Shown here: piece by piece, positions 1 to 5,081 of the stretch
Position numbering within the stretch: the first letter of the stretch is position 1
Layout of the letters: every line of letters starts with the position of its first letter
Origin: JBDTMC01 sp039934475
Lineage (GTDB): Bacteria > Acidobacteriota > Terriglobia > Bryobacterales > Bryobacteraceae
Direction: 5' to 3'
DNA length: 8,516 nucleotides
Assembly (NCBI GenBank): GCA_039934475.1
Contig: JBDTMC010000348.1
Span: forward strand, 1-8,516
The notes under the pieces: generated by a model
Told to the model about the DNA's origin: nothing
The model's database searches: none
What the model saw: the letters and a program-made list of their open reading frames with translations, nothing else
Position numbers and translations under genes: made by a program

Positions 1-1028
1 AGATCCGCCGGCTTGCGGATTTTCTTGGTCCAGGACATTTCCGAGACGTGGATCAGACCGTCAACGCCGGGAGCCAGTTCGATAAACGCACCGAAATCCG
101 TCAGCCGCGCCACGGTGCCGCGGACGCGGTCGCCGACGTGGAACTGACTCAGTGCCAGTGTCCACGGATCGGGTTGCAACTGTTTTAGGCCGAGCGAAAT
201 GCGCCGCGCTTCGGCGTTCACTTTTAGAACCTTGACCTCAATTGGCTCGCCGGCTGAGACCACGTCTGCCGGATTCGCAACGCGGTGCCACGACATATCG
301 GTGACGTGGAGTAATCCGTCAACGCCGCCAATGTCGACAAACGCGCCAAATTCGGTCAGGCTGCGGACAGTTCCCCGAATGACAGAACCTTCTTTGATAT
401 CGGAGAAGGCTTTCTCTTTCGCCGCTGCCGTCTCTTCTTCCAATACAGACCGGCGATCGACCACCAGGTCTTCATTCGCGACGTCGATCTTCGTGATGCG
501 ACAACGGATTTCCTGGCCCACCAGCTTTTCCAGGTCGGCCATCTCCCGCACGCCGGTTCGCGATGCGGGCATAAACGCTCTCGCGCCTACATCCACCCGC
601 ACGCCGCCCTTCACTAGTTCGACAACTGTGCCCGCAATGATACGCTTCTCTGCGAAGGCGAGTTCAAGATGGCTCCAATCGCGTGGCCGTTCGACGTGGA
701 CGGTAGAGAGTACGTAGTACCCCTCGCTGTCCCTTCCCGTGATGGTGACGGCGATGATGTCGCCCGCCTTCACGGTCACTTGTCCGTCGGCGCCCTTCAC
801 CTTTTCCAGCGGCAGCAGGCCTTCCGTCTTCCGGCCCACATCGACGAAAACGGATTCCGCGCTTACCGCGATGACCGTTCCCTGCAGCGTTTGCGCTGGA
901 GTGCCTTCCGGGTGCGCGGACGCATGATGCTCTTCTTCAAAGCGGGATAGCACTTCACCGAAGGTGGATTCCTCAACGGACATGACAGCGTCCTCGGGGA
1001 AAGATTGGGAAACGTTCGAATTACTCAT
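1..1028 (-). CDS. rpsA: 30S ribosomal protein S1 (5' part; runs off left edge)
   Basis: S1 helps the 30S subunit bind and unfold mRNA in the cytoplasm. Reading the minus strand from the ATG at 1028 gives 342 codons without a stop before the edge. Four S1 (OB-fold) repeats can be seen: about residues 47-112, 129-194, 214-282, and one from 299 cut by the edge. Repeats 3 and 4 carry the classic cores EFGAFVDIGGVDGLLHVTDMSW and DFGAFIELAPGVDGLIHVSEMSW in variant form; repeats 1 and 2 are more diverged, as is normal for the ribosome-binding end of S1. The segment LVVDRRSVLEEE after repeat 2 is typical of bacterial S1. The acidic leader (FGEVLSRFEEEHH) resembles acidobacterial S1 proteins. The ATG at 1028 has no clear Shine-Dalgarno site; a second in-frame ATG at 983 has GAGG eight bases upstream and may be the true start. 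The remaining repeats should lie outside the window. Confidence 0.95.
   Translation of the reverse strand, partial: MSNSNVSQSFPEDAVMSVEESTFGEVLSRFEEEHHASAHPEGTPAQTLQGTVIAVSAESVFVDVGRKTEGLLPLEKVKGADGQVTVKAGDIIAVTITGRDSEGYYVLSTVHVERPRDWSHLELAFAEKRIIAGTVVELVKGGVRVDVGARAFMPASRTGVREMADLEKLVGQEIRCRITKIDVANEDLVVDRRSVLEEETAAAKEKAFSDIKEGSVIRGTVRSLTEFGAFVDIGGVDGLLHVTDMSWHRVANPADVVSAGEPIEVKVLKVNAEARRISLGLKQLQPDPWTLALSQFHVGDRVRGTVARLTDFGAFIELAPGVDGLIHVSEMSWTKKIRKPAD
992..995 (-). promoter_or_regulatory. Possible ribosome binding site for an internal rpsA start
   Basis: On the minus strand, GAGG lies eight bases before an in-frame ATG (983-981, codon 16 of the longer rpsA frame). The upstream ATG at 1028 has only AT-rich and CCCGG-type sequence before it. 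The site therefore argues for a start at 983, giving a protein beginning MSVEESTFGEV. S1 genes are often translated without a strong Shine-Dalgarno site, so this is not decisive. Confidence 0.4.
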
Positions 1029-1049
1029 GGATTACCGGGCTAGATTTTC

Positions 1050-1062
1050 ATTGTGGCACAAT
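1050..1062. repeat. Palindrome ATTGTG-G-CACAAT in the rpsA/kinase divergent gap
   Basis: The 13 bases form a perfect 6+1+6 inverted repeat around one central G. It lies between two divergent genes, 22 bp from the longer rpsA start and 34 bp from the kinase start. The form suits an operator for a dimeric regulator; no regulator can be named from the sequence. It overlaps the sigma54-like element at 1054-1069. Confidence 0.45.
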
Positions 1063-1069
1063 CGCAGCA
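1054..1069 (+). promoter_or_regulatory. Candidate sigma54 (-24/-12) promoter for the kinase operon
   Basis: The bases TGGCAC-AATCG-CAGCA match the -24 half of the sigma54 consensus (TGGCAC) exactly. They also have the diagnostic GG-N10-GC spacing (GG 1055-1056, GC 1067-1068); the -12 half is weaker, CAGCA against TTGCA. Transcription would start near 1080, just before a GGAG at 1083-1086 and the TTG start at 1097. An NtrC-family activator encoded in the same gene group makes autoregulation plausible. The overlap with a palindrome means the TGGCAC match could be coincidental. Confidence 0.4.
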
Positions 1070-1096
1070 GGGATAGCACACCGGAGCCACCGCCTT

Positions 1097-2374
1097 TTGC
1101 CAGACATAGCCGGTCCAGATCAAAAGCCCGTCCGCGCGATCCGGTCTCAGGATGTAGTGTGGCTGGCCCTCTTTTCGGCTCTCGCCTTGGTCAGCCCGCG
1201 GGGGAATGCCGCCGAGGTGGAGATGCTTACCGCGCTTGCAGTGCTGCAAGTGGTGGAGCCCCGGATCCCGTGGTTCAAGACCGTGCCCGGGAACATTGTC
1301 TCCATCGGCCTGAAGCTCATAGCCGGCTATTTGCTGATCGGTGTCACCGAAGGAGTTAACAGCACTTACTACGTCATTCTGCTCTTGCCCGTTGTGTCGG
1401 CAGCCACCACTATGGGCGCGCTGGGTACCCTTGTGGTGACGTTGTTGGCCTGCGCCGGCTACATCTCTTTCCTGGCGTTCTGGCAGCCGATGGAGGTCAG
1501 CGGACTCCGCGAGATTGCCCTTCGCGTCTTCTTTCTACCTGTCGTCGGGTTCCTCACCCGCCAGATGGCTGAAGCCAATCGCGTTGAAGCGCGCCGGCAT
1601 CGCGCCGTGGCCGATCAGTTGGCCAAGGCCATTGAGGACCTGCGCGCCGCGGAGGACGCCGTGCGCCGCGCTGATCGCCTGGCTGCCCTCGGTCAACTGA
1701 CGGCCGGCTTGGCGCACGAGCTGCGCAACCCCCTCGGCACCATCAAGGGATCCTCCGAAATGCTCACTCGCAGTTTGCCGGCGGAAAACCCCATTGCGCT
1801 GGAACTAGCGGGTTTCATTGCCAGCGAGGTGGACCGGACTAACTCATTGATCACCCGCTTCCTCGACTTCGCCCGGCCCGCTTCCCTCCGCCTCTTGCCT
1901 GCCGACCTCGCGGCTACTCTCGATCTCGCCGTCACGCGAATCGAACGCCACAACCCGCCGTTCCCGGTGTCAATTTATCGAAATTACTCGCCGGACATCC
2001 CGCTCGTGGAGATGGACGCCGAGCTAATTGAGCGTGTTTTCTACAATCTTTTGTTAAATGCTTGCCAGGCGAGCCCCCCGGACGCTGCGATAACCGTCAA
2101 AACCAAACTTCTCAACGGAGTAGTTGAAATCGCCTTTATCGATCGCGGCAGCGGGATCGATGCCAAGCATCGGGAAAGCATTTTCAACCCGTTTTTCACC
2201 ACAAAGGCCGAGGGGGTAGGGTTGGGCTTGCCGATTGTTGCCAAAATCGTCGACGAGCACGGGGGCGTGATCGCCGTGGAAAGCGACGTTGGCCGGGGCA
2301 GCATCTTCCGGGTTCATCTTCCCGTAACGCACGCCGTAACGCACGCAGGCACCTCTTTGCCGGTTCCTTTATAA
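1097..2374 (+). CDS. Membrane sensor histidine kinase, NtrB/AtoS type
   Basis: This is the sensor of a two-component system, probably phosphorylating the NtrC-type regulator two genes downstream. Hydrophobic stretches at about residues 21-32, 44-53, 66-83, 91-127 and 138-153 form a multi-pass membrane domain with very short loops, so no sizeable periplasmic sensor is present. A helical, probably coiled-coil linker (158-200) leads to the kinase core: H-box AHELRNPLGTIKGSSEML with H207, N-box ERVFYNLLLNACQAS, G1 DRGSG (349-353), F-box FNPFFTTK and G2 GVGLGLPIV (373-381). All catalytic motifs are intact, and 425 aa is normal. The start is a TTG with GGAG ten bases upstream; the frame is open further upstream, so the exact N-terminus is uncertain. 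The membrane domain resembles kinases I associate with Acidobacteriota. The C-terminal tail after the ATPase domain contains a VTHAVTHA duplication. Confidence 0.9.
   Translation: MPDIAGPDQKPVRAIRSQDVVWLALFSALALVSPRGNAAEVEMLTALAVLQVVEPRIPWFKTVPGNIVSIGLKLIAGYLLIGVTEGVNSTYYVILLLPVVSAATTMGALGTLVVTLLACAGYISFLAFWQPMEVSGLREIALRVFFLPVVGFLTRQMAEANRVEARRHRAVADQLAKAIEDLRAAEDAVRRADRLAALGQLTAGLAHELRNPLGTIKGSSEMLTRSLPAENPIALELAGFIASEVDRTNSLITRFLDFARPASLRLLPADLAATLDLAVTRIERHNPPFPVSIYRNYSPDIPLVEMDAELIERVFYNLLLNACQASPPDAAITVKTKLLNGVVEIAFIDRGSGIDAKHRESIFNPFFTTKAEGVGLGLPIVAKIVDEHGGVIAVESDVGRGSIFRVHLPVTHAVTHAGTSLPVPL
2323..2346 (+). repeat. Perfect 12-bp tandem duplication at the 3' end of the kinase gene
   Basis: The unit CGTAACGCACGC occurs twice in direct succession (2323-2334 and 2335-2346). 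Being a multiple of three, it keeps frame and duplicates four residues (VTHA VTHA) just after the last strand of the ATPase domain. It looks like a recent slippage event in a tolerant tail. Confidence 0.85.
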
Positions 2375-2458
2375 ATTTGCAAACAATCTTGCGCGTGGTA
2401 CGTCTTAACTGTCATTACACGGTTTGGGGCCGAACTTGACGGAAAGGGAGTGGAATTC

Positions 2459-2770
2459 ATGAGTTCGTTGCCAATGCCCACGGAGCCCGTGCTCCCAGCG
2501 CCGTCGCGGCCAACGCTGCGCATCGCTGGATTGCGGCTGACCAAGAAGGAACGGGACCTCCTGGCGGTCCTCATTCAGAATCCAGGCAAATGCATCACCA
2601 GAGATCTCCTCTTGCGCTCCATCTGGGGCTATTCAGAGGGTGCCAAGACTCGCACTGTGGACGTCCATATTCAGCGCCTGCGGCGCAAATTGGGCGCCGA
2701 GGCTTCGGCCTGTATTAAAACGATAGTCCGCACTGGCTACTGCTGGCTGCCGGATCCCGCTCCGCGCTAA
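2459..2770 (+). CDS. Stand-alone OmpR/PhoB-type winged-helix DNA-binding protein
   Basis: The protein of 103 aa consists almost only of the DNA-binding domain found at the C-terminus of OmpR-family response regulators. A proline-rich leader (residues 1-18) is followed by LRIAGLRLTKKERDLLAVL (20-38), the CITRDLLLRSIWG helices (45-57), the recognition-helix region RTVDVHIQRLRRKLG (65-79) and the wing IKTIVRTGYCWLP (86-98). There is no receiver domain, membrane helix or other partner domain; complete OmpR-type regulators are about 220-240 aa. The ATG at 2459 is preferred over the in-frame GTG at 2450 because AGGGAG (2445-2450) lies eight bases before it. The gene sits between the kinase (84 bp upstream) and the NtrC-type regulator (72 bp downstream), so it is probably part of the same circuit. 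Its DNA target and how its activity is controlled cannot be read from the sequence. Confidence 0.85.
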   Translation: MSSLPMPTEPVLPAPSRPTLRIAGLRLTKKERDLLAVLIQNPGKCITRDLLLRSIWGYSEGAKTRTVDVHIQRLRRKLGAEASACIKTIVRTGYCWLPDPAPR

Positions 2771-2807
2771 CCCTGCGCGCCATCCTCATGCGATCATCGG
2801 TAAGCGT

Positions 2808-2823
2808 CCTCTTCATGAAGAGG
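2808..2823. promoter_or_regulatory. Perfect 16-bp palindrome upstream of the NtrC-type gene
   Basis: CCTCTTCATGAAGAGG is fully self-complementary with no spacer. It ends 19 bp before the GTG start at 2843. With no loop and no T-run it is unlike a terminator, and it fits an operator for a dimeric protein. Candidate binders are the winged-helix protein or the Fis-type domain of the NtrC regulator, but this is inference. Confidence 0.5.
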
Positions 2824-2842
2824 GCTGCCTCAAGGTCCTGAC

Positions 2843-4195
2843 GTGCCGAATCGCGTGCTCATCGTCGAAGATGAGGACAAGCTGCGACGAGTCCTGCAGT
2901 TGCAGCTTGAGTCCTCGCATTACCATGTGGAACAAGCCGGTTCCGCAGAGGAAGCGTTGCGCCTCATCGATCGCTGTGATCTTGTGCTTACGGATCTGAG
3001 GCTCCCAGGCATGAACGGCCTGGAGCTTCTATCCCTCATCCGCCGTCAGAACGCGCTGTTGCCCGTAGTGGTGATGACAGCGTTCGGAACCATCGAAGCG
3101 GCGGTGGATGCCATGAAAGCAGGGGCGGTCGACTTTCTCCTCAAGCCCTTCTCCCTCGATCACCTCATGGCAGTGGTGGGCAAGGCGCTGGAAGTTCGCG
3201 CCCTGCGCGATGAAAACCGCCAACTTCGTGAGGAACTGGGGCGCAAGTACGACTGGGCCAACATTATTGGTCGAAGTCCCTCAATGCAGGAGATCTTCGG
3301 CACCGTCGTGAGGGTCGCTCCCACGCGCGCGACTGTCCTGTTGTGCGGCGAGAGTGGCGTCGGCAAGGATCTTGTGGCTCGCGCCATTCACTATCATTCG
3401 CCCCGTCGTGACCGTCCATTCGTCAAGATCAACTGCACCGCGCTGCCCGAGAATCTGATGGAGAGCGAGTTGTTCGGCTATGAGAAGGGCGCGTTCACCG
3501 GTGCTTCCGCCACGAAACTAGGTAAGTTTGAGCAGGCCGACACCGGCACCGTGTTTCTCGACGAGATAGGCGATGTCCCCGCCTCCGTCCAAGTCAAACT
3601 GTTGCGTATTCTGCAGGAACGAGAGTTCGAACGGCTTGGCAGTAACAAGACCCGCACCATTGATGTCCGGGTGCTGGCCGCCACCAACGCCGATCTACGA
3701 GCCGCGCTCGAGGAGGGTAGCTTCCGCGAAGACCTCTACTACCGCCTCAATGTGATGCCGATCAACATTCCACCGCTGCGGGAGCGGCGGGAGGATCTCC
3801 CGTTCCTCGCCGAGCACTTCACGCGCAAGCTTAGCCGGGACTTAGGGAGCAATGTGGAGGGGATTACCGAGGCTGCGATCGCCCGCTTGCTGGAATACCG
3901 TTGGCCGGGCAATGTACGGGAACTCGAGAATGTGATCGAGCGGAGTGTCGTACTCTGCTCCGGGAAGGTCTTAGACGCCGCGGACATCAAGTTGGACGTT
4001 GCTCGCGCACGTCCCGACCCGGTCTCTGCGAACACCTTTCTTCCGGAAGGCGTCAGCCTCGATGAGCACGAGCAAAACATCATTCGTGAAGCTCTGAAGC
4101 GCGCCCAAGGGAACAAGAGCCAAGCGGCGCGAATGCTTGGTTTGACTCGCAACGCTCTTCGCTACCGCCTCACGCAAATGGGCATGGAAAGCTAA
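2843..4195 (+). CDS. Sigma54-dependent response regulator, NtrC family
   Basis: This cytoplasmic transcription activator has the complete three-domain plan in 450 aa. The receiver domain (about 1-120) has the acidic pocket VEDED (8-12), phospho-acceptor D51 in DLVLTDLRLPGMNG, T79 and K101 in KPF. The AAA+ domain (about 140-375) has Walker A GESGVGK (169-175), the sigma54-contacting GAFTGA loop (216-221), Walker B TVFLDE (235-241), an FREDLYYRLNV segment with the arginine-finger region, and WPGNVRELENV. A Fis-type helix-turn-helix ends the protein (NKSQAARMLGLTRNALRYRL, about 424-443). Every key residue is present, so it should be an active ATPase that remodels sigma54 polymerase when phosphorylated. 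The GTG start has AAGG at 2832-2835, seven bases upstream. Being in the same orientation as the NtrB-like kinase makes that kinase the likely partner. Target genes are not evident beyond the possible sigma54 site at 1054-1069. Confidence 0.95.
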   Translation: MPNRVLIVEDEDKLRRVLQLQLESSHYHVEQAGSAEEALRLIDRCDLVLTDLRLPGMNGLELLSLIRRQNALLPVVVMTAFGTIEAAVDAMKAGAVDFLLKPFSLDHLMAVVGKALEVRALRDENRQLREELGRKYDWANIIGRSPSMQEIFGTVVRVAPTRATVLLCGESGVGKDLVARAIHYHSPRRDRPFVKINCTALPENLMESELFGYEKGAFTGASATKLGKFEQADTGTVFLDEIGDVPASVQVKLLRILQEREFERLGSNKTRTIDVRVLAATNADLRAALEEGSFREDLYYRLNVMPINIPPLRERREDLPFLAEHFTRKLSRDLGSNVEGITEAAIARLLEYRWPGNVRELENVIERSVVLCSGKVLDAADIKLDVARARPDPVSANTFLPEGVSLDEHEQNIIREALKRAQGNKSQAARMLGLTRNALRYRLTQMGMES

Positions 4196-4325
4196 GCAGG
4201 GGCGCCACCTGCGCACCTCCGCACCTCTTCCACTGCGATCAATTGCTGCATGGTTCCAATAGGCCACGCGCAGGATTCAGGTTGCTGTCCATCAAGCCGG
4301 AGGAGGGCAGGAACGTTGGATCAGC

Positions 4326-4346
4326 CAAGTCCCACCAACTCCGCCA
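4326..4346 (+). other. tRNA 3'-end-like fragment (possible attachment-site remnant)
   Basis: The 21 bases can be read as the last part of a tRNA gene: CAAGT as the second part of a T-loop (4326-4330), CCCAC as the 3' T-stem (4331-4335), CAACTCC as the 3' acceptor strand (4336-4342), G as discriminator (4343) and an encoded CCA (4344-4346). A discriminator G followed by CCA is typical of tRNA-Ser. The expected 5' T-stem GTGGG is absent (GGATCAGC stands there), and no matching acceptor strand GGAGTTG lies 70-90 bases upstream, so this is not a whole tRNA. Integrases often recombine at tRNA 3' ends, which is why an attachment-site remnant is possible. Chance similarity is also possible for so short a stretch. 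Confidence 0.25.
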
Positions 4347-4432
4347 TCTTGATTTGGGCTTGCTGAGGTAGAGCGTGTAAGTGTGCCTTAGCCGGTCGGA
4401 CTGAATAACTCTCCGTCAATTCGGTCCCATGC

Positions 4433-4453
4433 CACGCTGATCCTGCCAGCGTG
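4433..4453. repeat. Inverted repeat, 7-bp stem (CACGCTG / CAGCGTG)
   Basis: CACGCTG (4433-4439) pairs with CAGCGTG (4447-4453) across a 7-nt loop. No clear T-run follows on either strand. It is the first of three hairpins between the converging genes and may help end transcription of the NtrC operon, although it lies about 240 bp after that gene. Confidence 0.4.
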
Positions 4454-4477
4454 CCGCCGTATTTCGTCAATTATTTA

Positions 4478-4501
4478 GGCGCTGAGAGCCGACACAGCGC
4501 C
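4478..4501 (-). terminator. Inverted repeat, 7-bp stem, possible terminator
   Basis: GGCGCTG (4478-4484) pairs with CAGCGCC (4495-4501) across a 10-nt loop. Read on the minus strand it is followed by the AT-rich TAAATAATT. That weakly suits a second terminator for the hypothetical gene ending at 4564, but it lacks a true U-run. Confidence 0.3.
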
Positions 4502-4520
4502 ACATCACTGGGACGAGGGC

Positions 4521-4550
4521 GGGTCCGCCACCGAAACGACCGGCGGACCC
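4521..4550 (-). terminator. Strong hairpin just downstream of the hypothetical gene
   Basis: GGGTCCGCC (4521-4529) pairs perfectly with GGCGGACCC (4542-4550), a 9-bp GC-rich stem with a 12-nt loop. It begins 13 bp after the stop codon of the minus-strand gene at 4564, the usual place for an intrinsic terminator. No U-run follows, so it may act as an RNA 3'-end stabiliser or need Rho. Confidence 0.5.
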
Positions 4551-4563
4551 CAGGCCGGAGAGG

Positions 4564-5013
4564 CTAGCGGGAACCGGCAACCACGGTCCCAACAACAGAG
4601 CGTAAACCGGCCACGTTGGTCAGTATGCGCTCCGCCTTCAAAACAGGCAACCGGTGCGCGAACTGGGCACTCGAGCTCACCACTTCATATGGTGAGTAGC
4701 GGTCTCCATAGCGATGGAAAACCAGCATGGACTTCTTGTCTGCGGATCGACCGCCCGGATTCGAGGCCACGAATATGGTCCGTCCTTCGACGCTGCGAAG
4801 GTTCACTCGAAGGTAGCCCCGTTCCACATCAACGGTGTAGGCACTGCTCTGCGCCATTCGTCGCCTGCCCGCTATGGCGTACAACGGCGAAATAGGGCGA
4901 TCCGGCGGCTCCATTGCGATAGCAAGCCAATTTCTTATGAAATCGGGTAAATCAGGGCTTTCTATTCCCAAAAAAGGTCCTGGGACTAAAGTTGAATTAT
5001 CTAACCAGTACAT
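4564..5013 (-). CDS. Hypothetical protein, possibly truncated acidobacterial family member
   Basis: The 149-aa frame has no domain I can name with confidence. Residues from about 54 on (MAQSSAYTVDVERGYLRVNL..., then KKSMLVFHRYGDRYSPYEV and LPVLKAERI) recall small, normally exported acidobacterial proteins of unknown function with a KLVFHRYGDRYFLSEVW-like core. In those the protein begins with a signal peptide; here residues 1-53 show none and use AT-rich codons (TTA, AAT, TCA, AGA) unlike the neighbours. The long frame has AAGG five bases before its ATG. An internal ATG at 4857, with AGG six bases upstream, would give a 97-aa protein covering just the family-like part. It may be a truncated or rearranged copy and could be non-functional. 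It is transcribed divergently from the JmjC-like gene and followed by a strong hairpin. Confidence 0.45.
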   Translation of the reverse strand: MYWLDNSTLVPGPFLGIESPDLPDFIRNWLAIAMEPPDRPISPLYAIAGRRRMAQSSAYTVDVERGYLRVNLRSVEGRTIFVASNPGGRSADKKSMLVFHRYGDRYSPYEVVSSSAQFAHRLPVLKAERILTNVAGLRSVVGTVVAGSR

Positions 5014-5020
5014 CTATGCC

Positions 5021-5049
5021 TTGACCCTTCCGACGACTACTTCGATAAT
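5021..5049 (+). promoter_or_regulatory. Sigma70-type promoter for the JmjC-like gene
   Basis: TTGACC (5021-5026) and GATAAT (5044-5049) each match five of six consensus bases and are separated by the optimal 17 bp. The start of transcription would be near 5056, giving a leader of about 25 bases before the TTG start codon. It is the best sigma70-like promoter I see in the window. Confidence 0.65.
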
Positions 5050-5069
5050 CAGATCAGCATCCTCAACTC

Positions 5070-5074
5070 AAGGA
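5070..5074 (+). promoter_or_regulatory. Ribosome binding site deciding a TTG start
   Basis: AAGGA lies seven bases before the TTG at 5082, and the first in-frame ATG is more than 90 codons further on. This supports TTG as the real start of the JmjC-like gene. Confidence 0.7.
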
Positions 5075-5081
5075 AATTCAT

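Larger units (their letters stand above)
4196..4563. other. 368-bp intergenic region between converging genes
   Basis: No convincing coding sequence is present in either direction. Just after the NtrC stop codon there is a short GC-rich inverted repeat (GCAGG 4196-4200 with CCTGC 4208-4212) and an 8-bp tandem duplication CGCACCTC (4212-4227). Further on are a tRNA-3'-end-like stretch (4326-4346) and three stronger inverted repeats (4433-4453, 4478-4501, 4521-4550). The region separates the plus-strand regulator from a minus-strand hypothetical gene. It probably contains terminators for both directions and perhaps decayed DNA. Confidence 0.6.

Noticed and set aside
199..717. Plus-strand open frame of 172 aa
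   Set aside because: It is antisense to rpsA, whose S1 repeats are unmistakable; composition is serine/threonine/arginine-rich, as in a shadow frame.
2425..2440. Sigma54-like TGGGGC-N5-TTGAC before the winged-helix gene
   Set aside because: The -12 element has GA instead of the essential GC, and a start about 12 bases downstream would fall at about 2451, removing the AGGGAG ribosome binding site from the transcript.
4413..4422. CCGTCAATTC, identical to the antisense of a conserved 16S rRNA site
   Set aside because: The match stops after 10 bases and the flanks show no 16S similarity, so it is most likely chance.
4388..4474. Minus-strand stop-to-stop frame of 28 codons reading RRHAGRISVAWDRIDGELF in part
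   Set aside because: It has a protein-like look but no start codon, ribosome binding site or recognised family, and it is too short to call even as a gene fragment.
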